64,000 nucleotides of DNA, taken from assembly GCA_041917055.1 (NCBI GenBank), contig JAYRYJ010000004.1, positions 1 to 64,000 on the forward strand. The letters run 5' to 3'. This DNA is from Pseudaquidulcibacter sp041917055. GTDB lineage: Bacteria > Pseudomonadota > Alphaproteobacteria > Caulobacterales > Aquidulcibacteraceae. Made by a program: the position numbers and the translations under genes. Below, piece after piece: positions 52,790 to 62,030 of this stretch; within the stretch, counting starts at the first letter, position 1; each line of letters starts with the position of its first letter. The notes under the pieces are model-generated. The model was given only the letters and a program-made list of their open reading frames with translations, searched no databases and had not been told where the DNA came from.

Positions 52790-55282
52790 ATGCGTATTTC
52801 AACAATGGCACTCTTGATTGGTCTCGGTGCCACAGGTTTCGGCGGCGGTGCAATTGCCCAAGATGCCGATAAATCTGACGAAATCGTTGTCGTAACCGGC
52901 ACACGCGCACCGCAGCGCACAAAACTTACAACTTCTGCACCTGTTGATGTTATCGGTGCGGCCCAATTAACTCAATTGGGTGTCAGCGAGTTGAATCAGG
53001 CACTTTCAGTGTCATTACCGTCACTTAACTTTCCGCGCCCAGGCCTTGCCGATGGCACGGATTCTATTCGTCCCGCCACACTGCGCGGTCTTGCACCCGA
53101 CCAAACATTGGTGCTTTTGAACTCAAAACGTCGTCACTCATCGTCACTTGTGAATGTGAATGGTACAGTTGGGCGTGGTTCGGCTGCTGTTGACATGAAC
53201 ACAATCCCATCAGCTATCGTAAGTTCGGTAGAGGTGTTGCGTGATGGTTCATCGGCTCAATACGGTTCTGATGCAATCGCGGGTGTTGTTAACGTTCGTC
53301 TTAAAGAGGAAAGCAGTGGCGGCGGCCTAAATATTTCCTTTGGTGAACGTGTCACCGAAGTTGATACAATTGTTGACGCCGTTCCAACAGGTGCAAATTG
53401 GTCCTTGGCCGATAAAGCGAAATACAAACGCCATGATGGTCAAACCCTTAATGTCAATGGCTGGGTTGGTATTCCAATCACCGAAAATGGTTATTTGACT
53501 TTGGCTTTTGAGGCATTGCACCAAGAGAAAACTGTCCGTACCGCACCTGATTGGCGCCAACAATATCCAACGCCAACAGCAGGTGGTTTTGATCCGCGCG
53601 AAGCGACATTTAACCGCTATAATGCTTGGTATGGCGAACCTGAAATCGACCAATTGACTGTGTTTGCCAATGCAGGGGTCAATCTTAGTGATACCACAAA
53701 AATCTATGGTTGGTTATCTAACCAAGATCGTAAAACGGTTTCAGCAGGCTTCTTCCGTCGCGCCAATGACGCAAGAAACGTGATTGAAATCTATCCGGAC
53801 GGATTCTTGCCTTTGATTGCTCCTGAAATTAACGATTTCTCGGCTGCCGGCGGTATTCAATGGAAAGCATTGGGCTGGAATTTTGATGCTTCAGTCGTAC
53901 GTGGCTATAACAAAATGGCCTTCACTATCAAGAATACTTTGAACCGTTCTTATGGCACCGCATCGAAAAAAGAATTCAATGCAGGTGGTTTTGATTATGG
54001 TCAAACTGTATTCAATTTGAACGCAGATAAAGCATTCCCAATCGGAATGGCGTCGCCATTGAATTTGGCAGTCGGCCTTGAAGCAAGAAACGAAGAATAT
54101 TCAATTTTTGCGGGTGAGCCAACTTCATATTTGAACGGTGGCGTTTTGCTTAATGGTTCGCCTACCGCGTCCGGTGCGCAAGTTTTCCCGGGCTTCCGTC
54201 CTGAGAATGAAACAAGTCCTAATCGTTCGTCTTTGGCACTTTATGTTGACGGCGAAGTCGATATCACAGATAAGTTCATGCTATCCGGTGCAATCCGTGC
54301 CGAGGATTATGACGATTTCGGTTCGACCACTACCGGCAAAATTTCAGGTCGTTTTGAAATCAATGACCAGATTGCTATTCGCGCATCTGCGCAAAATGGC
54401 TTCCGCGCACCATCTATGCAACAAATTGGTTTTACAACAACTTCGACCAATTTCATCAATGGTGTTCCTTTCGACATCACAACCTTTACGCCTGACAGCA
54501 CGGTGGCAAAGGCTTTGGGGGCAAAACCTCTAGAGCCTGAAAAATCTGTGAATTACGCGGCGGGTGTGGTTTTTGATTATGGCAAATTCACTTTGACCAT
54601 TGACGCTTATCAAATCAATATTGATAATCGCATCGTTCTTTCAGAGAATTTGACACGTACCGAAGTTCGTAATTATCTTATAGCCCAAGGCATTACCGGC
54701 GTTGGCGGCGGTCGTTTCTTCATCAATGGTGTTGATACCGAAACCAAAGGCTTGGATATTATTGCGAATTATCGCATGGCGACCAATGATTTGGGCAAAT
54801 TCACCTTTACATTCGGTGCAAACTTCAATGATACCAATGTGACCCGTGTTCCATCCGTTCCAAGTCTATCAGCATGGGGCTATGCTGCGGATGGTTTGTT
54901 TGCACGCGTAAACAAATTGACCTTTGAACAAGGCACGCCAAAAGATAAATTCAATTTCTCAACAGATTGGTCTTTCGGTAAAATTGGCGCAACTTTCCGA
55001 GCAACTCGCTATGGTGAAGTTCTTAGCCCGGGTACTTCTGGTGTTGCCGGAACCTCTGGTGCGGACTTGATTTTATCGCCAAAAACTTTGGTTGACCTTG
55101 AAGCTAGATATAAATTGAACGACAAAATCCGTTTCGCTATCGGCGCGGACAATGTTTTTGACGTATATCCAGACCAAACCCCTGCGATTTTGAATAGCAC
55201 TTCAAACACTCCGTTCTCGAACCTTTCACCATTTGGTCGTTCGGGTCGTTATGTTTATGGTAAAGTGTCCTTCGATTTCTAA
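52790..55282 (+). CDS. TonB-dependent outer-membrane receptor
   Basis: 830 residues with a signal peptide to about residue 23 (GAIA/Q). The plug has VVTGTRAPQRTKLTTSAPVDVIGA, LRGLAPDQTLVLLNSKRRHSSS and VEVLRDGSSAQYGSDAIAGVVN. The barrel ends GKVSFDF. It is clearly paralogous to the receptor at 48438-50996, from plug through barrel, with different extracellular loops. Ligand unknown. It is followed by an intrinsic terminator. Confidence 0.94.
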   Translation: MRISTMALLIGLGATGFGGGAIAQDADKSDEIVVVTGTRAPQRTKLTTSAPVDVIGAAQLTQLGVSELNQALSVSLPSLNFPRPGLADGTDSIRPATLRGLAPDQTLVLLNSKRRHSSSLVNVNGTVGRGSAAVDMNTIPSAIVSSVEVLRDGSSAQYGSDAIAGVVNVRLKEESSGGGLNISFGERVTEVDTIVDAVPTGANWSLADKAKYKRHDGQTLNVNGWVGIPITENGYLTLAFEALHQEKTVRTAPDWRQQYPTPTAGGFDPREATFNRYNAWYGEPEIDQLTVFANAGVNLSDTTKIYGWLSNQDRKTVSAGFFRRANDARNVIEIYPDGFLPLIAPEINDFSAAGGIQWKALGWNFDASVVRGYNKMAFTIKNTLNRSYGTASKKEFNAGGFDYGQTVFNLNADKAFPIGMASPLNLAVGLEARNEEYSIFAGEPTSYLNGGVLLNGSPTASGAQVFPGFRPENETSPNRSSLALYVDGEVDITDKFMLSGAIRAEDYDDFGSTTTGKISGRFEINDQIAIRASAQNGFRAPSMQQIGFTTTSTNFINGVPFDITTFTPDSTVAKALGAKPLEPEKSVNYAAGVVFDYGKFTLTIDAYQINIDNRIVLSENLTRTEVRNYLIAQGITGVGGGRFFINGVDTETKGLDIIANYRMATNDLGKFTFTFGANFNDTNVTRVPSVPSLSAWGYAADGLFARVNKLTFEQGTPKDKFNFSTDWSFGKIGATFRATRYGEVLSPGTSGVAGTSGADLILSPKTLVDLEARYKLNDKIRFAIGADNVFDVYPDQTPAILNSTSNTPFSNLSPFGRSGRYVYGKVSFDF

Positions 55283-55303
55283 TTTGTGATTTTGAAAAGA
55301 AAT

Positions 55304-55333
55304 ACGGCCCCGAAGAAATTCGGGGCCGTTTTT
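55304..55333 (+). terminator. Intrinsic terminator after the second TonB receptor
   Basis: A perfect 11-bp stem (ACGGCCCCGAA with TTCGGGGCCGT), GAAA loop and a short T run. The flanking minus-strand gene ends 7 bases later, so it may serve both directions. Confidence 0.88.
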
Positions 55334-55340
55334 GTTTCGA

Positions 55341-56024
55341 TTATTTGCATAAAACGTCGGCAAGACCGGATTGACCATAATTATTTGCCATACCGTAATA
55401 GACCGCATTATAGAAACCCTGATTGCGACAGAATTTATCTGCATGAGATTTCGAGGCCACAAACCCTTCAATCGGGCCAGGGAAGAAAGTTACGCCAATT
55501 CCGCGTGATGGTTTTTGTTTGTTGCCCCAACCGCCACCATTTCCGTAGCCGCCATTGCCATAGCCACCATTGCCATAGCCACCATTGCCATAGCCACCAT
55601 TGCCATAACCGCCATTACCATAACCGCCATTACCATAGCCGCCGTTACCCCATTGACCGCCCCATGGGCCTTGGCCTTGAGGTTTATTCCAGCCAACGAA
55701 ACGAACCGAAGAAACGGCATCGTCAAATCTATCAAGATTGCCAATTTCACCACTAACCTGGACGCAATTGCCACTGAAATTGATTCCGGTGCAAATTTCC
55801 CAAGTGCCAATCGCATTCAAAGAACTGGCTTTGCGTAAAAATCCGGTTGGTCCGAGGTCAGCAAGGTTTTCCGTAATTTTTCTTTTTTCACCACTTTGGT
55901 CATAGTCTTTGAAAATAATAATCATTGGCGTGGTATTATTATAATTCTGTGCCATCGCTGCGGTCTGTGACATTACCAATGCACCAAATGTTACGACCAA
56001 TGCTGACTTAAGTGAAATTTTCAT
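55341..56024 (-). CDS. Secreted beta/gamma-crystallin-like protein with Gly/Tyr pentapeptide repeats
   Basis: 227 residues from the ATG at 56024, with a perfect GGAGG site. The signal peptide ends near AMAQ. The N-terminal half has a crystallin-type pattern (IIIFKDYDQSGEK, LRKASSLNAIGTWEICTG, FSGNCVQVSGEIGNLD). Seven NGGYG repeats follow (about residues 127-161) and then a C-terminal domain with FCRNQGFYNAVYYG. Crystallin folds often bind calcium and Gly/Tyr repeats are adhesive or flexible, so an exported surface protein is likely. The exact role is unknown. Confidence 0.8.
   Translation of the reverse strand: MKISLKSALVVTFGALVMSQTAAMAQNYNNTTPMIIIFKDYDQSGEKRKITENLADLGPTGFLRKASSLNAIGTWEICTGINFSGNCVQVSGEIGNLDRFDDAVSSVRFVGWNKPQGQGPWGGQWGNGGYGNGGYGNGGYGNGGYGNGGYGNGGYGNGGYGNGGGWGNKQKPSRGIGVTFFPGPIEGFVASKSHADKFCRNQGFYNAVYYGMANNYGQSGLADVLCK
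55542..55646 (-). repeat. 15-bp minisatellite coding NGGYG x7
   Basis: Seven tandem 15-base units (consensus AATGGTGGCTATGGC on the coding strand, with synonymous changes at third positions) encode seven identical pentapeptides. Silent differences between units suggest age and purifying selection rather than very recent slippage. Confidence 0.92.
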
Positions 56025-56197
56025 TGTAACCTCCAAATAATAAGATGATATAATGTCGGACTTTAATCAAGTGTGGCTATCGCGTTAATTTTGCATTCAT
56101 TTTGCAATTATTAAAGGGAATATTGCAATTATCACATAGATTAGATTTGCCAGAATTTATTTAAGTGATATTTTAGAACAATTCCAAGGAGGCTTAA

Positions 56198-57016
56198 ATG
56201 GTCTGTAATTGTCATAATCACTCAAATCCGGCAGAAATCAAAGAATTATCGAAACGTGATATAGTAATGGGTCTCGCGACCGGCTCTTTGGTTTTGGTGA
56301 CCGGTTGCCAAACAAACGATTTAACAGGCCGAAAACAAATTGCTTTCATCCCTGATTCGCAATTGGCAAGCATGTCATTATCTGCCTGGTCCGATTTGAA
56401 GGCGAAGACCAAAGTCTCCACAAATCCAAATGCACGCGCCCGGGTCGCCAATGTCGGTGCAAAAATCGCGCAGGCGTCCAAAATTCAAAATGCACAATGG
56501 GAATATGAGGTGTTTGACACCGCAGATGTCAATGCATTTGTGTTGCCGGGCGGCAAAGTCGGCGTTTATCAAGGTCTTTTGAATTTGGTTCAAAATGACG
56601 CCCAATTGGCTGCGGTTTTGGGGCATGAGGCCGGTCACGTCTCCGGTCGCCACGCATCGGAGCGAATGTCACAAGGTGTTCTCGCTCAAGTCGGAATGGT
56701 TGCCGCACAAGTTGGGGCAACTAAAATTCCAGTAAGTTCGCAAGCTCAACAAGATATTGTAACTGTATTGGGCCTTGGCGTTCAATATGGGATTTTGTTG
56801 CCTTATTCACGCAAACATGAATTAGAGGCGGATTTGATTGGCCTAAAATATATGATTGGTGCGGGTTATGACCCGCGTGAAGCGGTGAAATTATGGCAAT
56901 TAATGGCGGCAAATGCCAAAAATCGCCCTCCTGAATTCCTTTCAACTCACCCGAGCGAGGAAACTCGTATTGCACGTTTGACCGATGAGATTAGGAAATT
57001 AGGCTATCAGATTTGA
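56198..57016 (+). CDS. M48 family metalloprotease lipoprotein
   Basis: 272 residues with a perfect GGAGG site 7 bases before the ATG. An N-terminal CNCHNH segment (3-8) precedes a lipoprotein-like signal with VTGC (Cys37). The catalytic motif HEAGH (143-147) and the third ligand Glu210 in ELEADLIG define M48 zinc peptidases of the LoiP/BepA/YfgC kind, which act on outer-membrane proteins. The long N-terminal extension before the signal helix is unusual. Confidence 0.88.
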   Translation: MVCNCHNHSNPAEIKELSKRDIVMGLATGSLVLVTGCQTNDLTGRKQIAFIPDSQLASMSLSAWSDLKAKTKVSTNPNARARVANVGAKIAQASKIQNAQWEYEVFDTADVNAFVLPGGKVGVYQGLLNLVQNDAQLAAVLGHEAGHVSGRHASERMSQGVLAQVGMVAAQVGATKIPVSSQAQQDIVTVLGLGVQYGILLPYSRKHELEADLIGLKYMIGAGYDPREAVKLWQLMAANAKNRPPEFLSTHPSEETRIARLTDEIRKLGYQI

Positions 57017-57116
57017 TAATATGCCGCGTCGCTAAATTGCAAAAAGTGGGTTGTGGTCTGTTTGATTTACTTGTGAAAGAAAAAAAAATCGGCTAGTTCG
57101 CGCACTCACAATTGAT

Positions 57117-57193
57117 GCCGTGATAGATCAGTTGGTTAGATCGCCAGTTTGTGGCACTGGAGGCCGGTGGTTCGAATCCACCTCACGGTACCA
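57117..57193 (+). tRNA. tRNA-His (GTG), alphaproteobacterial type lacking G-1
   Basis: A 77-base cloverleaf with encoded CCA. The anticodon stem CCAGT/ACTGG encloses TTGTGGC, giving GTG (His). The acceptor stem GCCGTGA/TCACGGT starts with a G-T pair. The base before position 1 is T, not the usual G-1, and the discriminator is A, not C73. A T-arm with GGTTCGAATCC is present. It lies 30 bases before the oxidase gene. Confidence 0.95.
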
Positions 57194-57222
57194 TTCCCTC
57201 AATCTCAAAGGGTGTGGAATGT

Positions 57223-58263
57223 ATGTCGCAATTTATTAGTTTAGCTATCATTGGAATGGGCCCCACCGGGCTTATGATTGCGCATCATGCAAGGCGATTT
57301 TTCAAAAATATCAGTGTCTTCGGACTGCCGACCGGGCCAAACGAAAAAATGGCTGGACGCGCGGCAGGTGGAATGCTTGCACCTGCATATGAGTGTTTTG
57401 GCGAGTATTCCGATGATTATGTGGATTTCGCGCTAAATTCGCGCCAATTATGGAATGAATTGGCAAAGGAAATGGCAATCAATATCGATGAAAACGCGAT
57501 TGCGGTTGCAAATAATAATGCCATGGTGGCGCGCATTGAACAAATGCAGTCTGAAGGGCGGCGTTTCGGTCTGAAAATGCCAAGAATTTCCGTTCCCCAA
57601 GGGATTACTGCTCAATCAGCTATTCGTCTTGATTGTGACGCATTGATAGATCCGTTAGCGGTTTTGAACATTTTCCACGCAAAACTTGAAAAAGACGGGG
57701 TCGATTTTAGATGCGACATTGTCAATCTGGTCGAAAACGGCAGGATTTACATTGAAGGCGCCCCCCAGAGTTTCGATATTATTATTATTGCCGCAGGTTA
57801 TAATTCTGTCAATTATGCGAATAATTATAAGGCTCTTAGCAATTTGAAGCCCGTCAGGGGGCAAACATTATTAATATCGCATCCGCCGGCATTTAATGGC
57901 TCGATACGAAATGAAACTACCTATTTGATGTCACGTGGTAATGCGACCGCTGTTGGAGCAACTTCATCAGAAGCTGAAGACTGGAATATTCATGAAAGCG
58001 AAATCGCACAATTGTCGAAAATGGCGCGCGATTTGATGCCTGAGCTGTCAAAAGGCCAAATTATCGCCAATTTTGCAGGGATTAGACCGCAGACCACAGA
58101 TGGCTTGCCAATCTTGGGAGCATTAGGGGAAAACATATTTTTCGCGGGTGGCGCAAATCGCAATGGGTGGCTAATTGCGCCTTTGTTGGCAAAACGGCTT
58201 GTGGAGAATATAACCAATGGCGCGCCAATTGAGAAATTCATTGACGTCGCTAGATTTTCTTAA
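57223..58263 (+). CDS. FAD-dependent amino-acid oxidase family (ThiO/DAO-like) protein
   Basis: 346 residues from the ATG at 57223; earlier in-frame codons overlap tRNA-His. Rossmann motif AIIGMGPTGLMIAHHAR, then GRAAGGMLAPAYE and LKPVRGQTLLI. The C-terminal flavin motif is IRPQTTDGLPILG with FFAGGANRNGWLIAP. The family oxidises glycine or D-amino acids, and ThiO supplies dehydroglycine for thiamine. No thi genes are nearby, so the substrate is uncertain. Confidence 0.8.
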   Translation: MSQFISLAIIGMGPTGLMIAHHARRFFKNISVFGLPTGPNEKMAGRAAGGMLAPAYECFGEYSDDYVDFALNSRQLWNELAKEMAINIDENAIAVANNNAMVARIEQMQSEGRRFGLKMPRISVPQGITAQSAIRLDCDALIDPLAVLNIFHAKLEKDGVDFRCDIVNLVENGRIYIEGAPQSFDIIIIAAGYNSVNYANNYKALSNLKPVRGQTLLISHPPAFNGSIRNETTYLMSRGNATAVGATSSEAEDWNIHESEIAQLSKMARDLMPELSKGQIIANFAGIRPQTTDGLPILGALGENIFFAGGANRNGWLIAPLLAKRLVENITNGAPIEKFIDVARFS

Positions 58264-58275
58264 AACCAAATTAAC
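58260..58275 (+). promoter_or_regulatory. Perfect CtrA-type box
   Basis: TTAA-N7-TTAAC (spacer AACCAAA) matches the full CtrA binding consensus of alphaproteobacteria. It lies 41 bases before the transglycosylase start and overlaps the stop codon of the preceding gene by four bases. The position suits activation of a promoter for the downstream gene. Confidence 0.6.
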
Positions 58276-58316
58276 CATAATCTTCTATCTCAAACATATA
58301 TTTATCCGGTAGAAAA

Positions 58317-59237
58317 TTGGAAATTAATTCGCAGACCAAGGCAATTCCCATAAAACTCGCGCTTGCAGAGGCATCGCGGGCCACAGGTGCGGATTTTGGT
58401 TTTTTATTGGCGACCGCCAAACGCGAAAGCTCTTTGAATCCTATGGCGGAAGCAAAAACTTCATCGGCGACCGGATTATTTCAATTTTTAGACCAAAGTT
58501 GGCTTCTAACTTTGAAGCGTCATGGTGCGAAACATGGATTTAGTAATTTGGCATCGCAAATTGAAACGAATTCAGACGGTCGGGCCTTTGTGTCTGATCC
58601 GATTTTGCGCAATAGCATTTTGAATTTGCGATATAATCCAAAAGTTTCAGCTTTGATGGCGGCTGAGTTTGCCAAAGATAATGCAGATTTCATTCGCGCA
58701 AAAACCGGTATTGAACCACAAACCGGCGATTTATATGCCGCGCACTTTTTGGGTGCTGGTGGTGCTGCTGAACTGATTCAAGCGGCAAGTAACACGCCGA
58801 ATGCAAAGGCAGCGGCGCTGTTTCCGTCTGCGGCTGCTGCTAATCGCAATGTTTTTTATCGTGATGGTCGCGCGCTAAGTGCCGCCGAAGTCCTGGAAGG
58901 ATTGCGCGCAACAACAAAGAATAGTGAAGCTTCAATGCCCGAAAATATCACGCCACAAGAAGAAGCAACACCGGCATTGATGATGGCACAAATTGAGGCA
59001 AGCTGGAATAATAGCTTGGTCAATATGCTATTGGGTGGCGGTGTTGGTCAGAATATGTCAATCCAACCGTCTATGCTTGGTCAATTAGCCCAAGCGAAAC
59101 AGGCATATTCGCAAACCGAAGCCATGCAAATTGCAAGTGACGCATTAAATGCGCCCACTATTGCCCAAGCATTGTCGCCAATTTCCGAAACTGATGAAAA
59201 GCCTAAAGGCTTGCGTGGGCGTCTTCTAAGCGATTAA
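58317..59237 (+). CDS. Lytic transglycosylase (SLT domain)
   Basis: 306 residues from a TTG at 58317, the only usable start before the conserved domain. The SLT motif is LLATAKRESSLNP with catalytic Glu37, then ATGLFQFLDQSW. GDLYAAHFLGAGGAAELI matches a C-terminal SLT element. The last 100 residues are Ala/Gln-rich and unlike known domains. No signal peptide, so it may be exported with flagellar or pilus machinery, as in some Caulobacterales transglycosylases. It is downstream of the CtrA box and overlaps the convergent DUF429 gene by four bases. Confidence 0.8.
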   Translation: MEINSQTKAIPIKLALAEASRATGADFGFLLATAKRESSLNPMAEAKTSSATGLFQFLDQSWLLTLKRHGAKHGFSNLASQIETNSDGRAFVSDPILRNSILNLRYNPKVSALMAAEFAKDNADFIRAKTGIEPQTGDLYAAHFLGAGGAAELIQAASNTPNAKAAALFPSAAAANRNVFYRDGRALSAAEVLEGLRATTKNSEASMPENITPQEEATPALMMAQIEASWNNSLVNMLLGGGVGQNMSIQPSMLGQLAQAKQAYSQTEAMQIASDALNAPTIAQALSPISETDEKPKGLRGRLLSD

Positions 59238-60115
59238 ATGCCCAAAATATATGCTTCTTCGCGGGTAATTTTGCTGATTTCCTCATCCGAAAATTTGCGT
59301 TTTCCGCCAAATACTACGCCTAATTTGTGAATATCATCTAATTCCGCGAAATGCATCGCCAATGCGCGAATTTGTGCCAAATCTTTGGTCTCGCCAGCCA
59401 ATGGCTTTGTTTTTAACATCGAAGGATAAGTTTCGGCAAAAACAATATCAATCTCGTCAAGCGCATCTTTTGCAAGAGCTTCAAGGCCAATTTCAAAGGG
59501 CCAAATCCGCGAATTTGCAAATTTTGAGCGCAATTTCATCACATAGGGGATTCCTGTTAGGGTTTGTGAGCCAACAGACCCAGGTGCATATAATTTAAAA
59601 ACCGAACTAGAAACTTTCCCATCAATATCGGCAATTCGCATTTCAGGGATTTTGTCGAAATCAATCGGCTTTTTTGAATCTAGAAATGAATTTACAAATT
59701 TCGGTGGCGCACCCCAAAAAGGCGCGGCCTTTCCCGATATTAAGCGATTCATCTTAGATGCTAATTGAAATCGGTTATTGTCATTATCAGTTTTATCGAC
59801 AAATTCCTTTGCCAAAAAATCGGGGATTGCATGCCAATTTGGAGTTAAACCAAGCGCAGCAGCAGTTCCTGCGGGATAACCAAAGGCAAAATCAAACCCA
59901 ACCAGCGTTTTATCACCGCGCTTCTCGAAACCCGCTAATTGAGAAGAAATAATTTCCAAAGCCTGAACACGAGTCGGCGGGTTGAAATGTTCAAAACGCA
60001 TTTGCAGCCGAACGTCGCGCTTTAAAACCCCGATCCAAATGGAATCACTACCAGTATTGGGTTTGGACGCGGCGGACCAATCAATCATTATATAATTATC
60101 AAAAAGGCGTGACAT
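59234..60115 (-). CDS. DUF429-like RNase H-fold protein
   Basis: 293 residues beginning IMIDWSAASKPNTG, with VGFDFAFGYPAG and AETYPSM. These are acidic positions of an RNase H-like fold as in DUF429/CbiG-annotated proteins. The activity is unknown and metal-dependent nuclease function is only a fold-based guess. Monocistronic, convergent with the transglycosylase. Confidence 0.65.
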   Translation of the reverse strand: MSRLFDNYIMIDWSAASKPNTGSDSIWIGVLKRDVRLQMRFEHFNPPTRVQALEIISSQLAGFEKRGDKTLVGFDFAFGYPAGTAAALGLTPNWHAIPDFLAKEFVDKTDNDNNRFQLASKMNRLISGKAAPFWGAPPKFVNSFLDSKKPIDFDKIPEMRIADIDGKVSSSVFKLYAPGSVGSQTLTGIPYVMKLRSKFANSRIWPFEIGLEALAKDALDEIDIVFAETYPSMLKTKPLAGETKDLAQIRALAMHFAELDDIHKLGVVFGGKRKFSDEEISKITREEAYILGI

Positions 60116-60212
60116 GTCTATTTATACCATATTTTACAGATTTGGGGAGAATTTTGTGAGCAAATCAGCACGGGCTTTTGCCAATTTTTTCGTGCTCTGT
60201 TAATAGGGTTTT

Positions 60213-61874
60213 ATGAAGAAATTGAGACTTTTAGCTGCGTCATTAAATCCCATTATGGGCGATATTGACGGTAACCTGTCGCTCGCCAAAGAGTGCCTTA
60301 TTAATGCCAAGATGCAGAATTGTGATTTAGTTCTGTTTTCGGAATTATTTGTTATTGGATATCCGCCGGAAGATTTGGTTTTAAAACCTGCCGCAGTAAA
60401 TGATTGTATGGTGGCATTGCATAAATTTGCGCTTGATAATCATGATATGCCTGCATTCTTGATAGGCATTCCATGGTTTGAAAATGGTCGGGTTTACAAC
60501 GGGTTTGCATTCTGTGAAGGTGGCAATATTCGCGGAATCCTGCTGAAACAAGAACTTCCGAATTACGATGTTTTCGATGAGAAGCGCGTTTTTGCAATTG
60601 GCGATAATTCACACACTATCACGTTAAAAGGCATCAAAATCGGCGTTCCAATTTGCGAAGATATTTGGTTTCCAACAGTTTGCGCAAATCTGAAGGCCGA
60701 TGGCGCTGAAATCCTACTATGCCCTAATGGATCGCCATACAGGCGCGGCGTTTTGGAAAAGCGCGCCAAAAATATTGAGGCCCGTGTGAAGGAAAACCAA
60801 ATCCCTATGGTTTATGTAAATCAATTGGGCGGCCAAGATGAATTATGTTTTGACGGCGCCGGATTCGTTTGCGAGCCAAATCAAAAAGCTAAAATGTTTG
60901 CCCCGCAATTCGAAGCATCGCAAACGGTTTTAGATTTTGAGATAGGCGAGAGTGGCGCGAAATTGGTTTCGCAATTTGATGTGCCACTGCTTGAACCATT
61001 GCACCAAGATTATAATGCTGCAGTCCTTGCATTGCGCGATTATGTTAATAAAAACCGCTTTCCTGGCGTGCTTTTGGGGCTTTCAGGGGGAATTGATAGC
61101 GCGATTTCGGCAGCAATAGCGGTTGATGCATTGGGTAAAGATCGCGTGATTTGCGTTATGATGCCGTCGATTTACACGACCGGAGAAAGTCTGAAAGATG
61201 CGAAGGAATGTGCCGAAGCATTAGGTGTTCGTTATGAAATCGCGTCAATCAAGAATATAGTTGCAGAATTCGAAACCGAACTTGCACCCTTATTTGCAGG
61301 TCGAAATCGCGATATTACGGAAGAAAATATTCAAAGCCGTTCGCGCGCTGTCATTTTGATGGCGCTTTCAAATAAGTTCGGAAATATGGTCTTAACCACC
61401 GGCAATAAAAGCGAAATGGCAGTGGGTTATGCTACTTTATACGGTGATATGTGCGGCGGTTACAATTGCTTAAAGGATTTTTATAAGACCGAAGTTTTCA
61501 AAATTTCTGAATGGCGTAACCGCAATGTGTCATCAATAGGTTTGGGGGTGGCGGGAATTATGATTCCACCTAACATAATCACAAAACCCCCGACTGCAGA
61601 ATTGCGCGAAAATCAAAAAGACCAAGACAGTCTTCCGCCTTATGAGATTTTGGACGATATTCTCTATTGTTTGGTCGAATTGGAAGAAGAAATAGAAGAC
61701 GTAATCGCGCGCGGTCACGATATCGAAACCGTCAAGCGTGTGCAAAATCTCTTATACATCGCCGAATACAAACGCCGCCAAGCCCCGCCGGGTGTAAAAA
61801 TTGGTACAAAAAATTTCGGGCGCGATAGAAGGTATCCGATAACTAATAGGTATAGAGATAAAATTAATCCGTAA
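60213..61874 (+). CDS. nadE: Glutamine-dependent NAD+ synthetase
   Basis: 553 residues. An N-terminal nitrilase-type glutaminase domain with triad Glu44 (FSELF), Lys112 (LKQELPNYDVFDE) and Cys148 (PICEDIWFP). The C-terminal ATP-pyrophosphatase domain has the P-loop LLGLSGGIDSAI and TTGNKSEMAVGYATLYGDM. It converts deamido-NAD to NAD. Monocistronic with AGGG before the start. Confidence 0.96.
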   Translation: MKKLRLLAASLNPIMGDIDGNLSLAKECLINAKMQNCDLVLFSELFVIGYPPEDLVLKPAAVNDCMVALHKFALDNHDMPAFLIGIPWFENGRVYNGFAFCEGGNIRGILLKQELPNYDVFDEKRVFAIGDNSHTITLKGIKIGVPICEDIWFPTVCANLKADGAEILLCPNGSPYRRGVLEKRAKNIEARVKENQIPMVYVNQLGGQDELCFDGAGFVCEPNQKAKMFAPQFEASQTVLDFEIGESGAKLVSQFDVPLLEPLHQDYNAAVLALRDYVNKNRFPGVLLGLSGGIDSAISAAIAVDALGKDRVICVMMPSIYTTGESLKDAKECAEALGVRYEIASIKNIVAEFETELAPLFAGRNRDITEENIQSRSRAVILMALSNKFGNMVLTTGNKSEMAVGYATLYGDMCGGYNCLKDFYKTEVFKISEWRNRNVSSIGLGVAGIMIPPNIITKPPTAELRENQKDQDSLPPYEILDDILYCLVELEEEIEDVIARGHDIETVKRVQNLLYIAEYKRRQAPPGVKIGTKNFGRDRRYPITNRYRDKINP

Positions 61875-62030
61875 TTGCGCCAACTGCACCAATTTTCATA
61901 CAAAATATAGACTATTCGCTCGATTAGTGGCATAGGCGCGCATTCGAGTTTTTGAGAGGCTTTGAATCGGCGGTTTGCAGGGCATTTTGGCGCGTTTTAA
62001 GCAATCTCAACCCATTCGCAGGAAAAGAAA

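Noticed and set aside
55542..55646. Possible CRISPR-like or other DNA repeat array
   Set aside because: Units are 15 bases, contiguous without spacers, and in frame within a secreted protein gene; they code for a pentapeptide repeat.
55515..55838. Antisense open frame of Ile/Ala/Thr repeats opposite the crystallin-like gene
   Set aside because: It is a by-product of the 15-base repeat on the other strand; the sense gene has a signal peptide and a perfect ribosome site.
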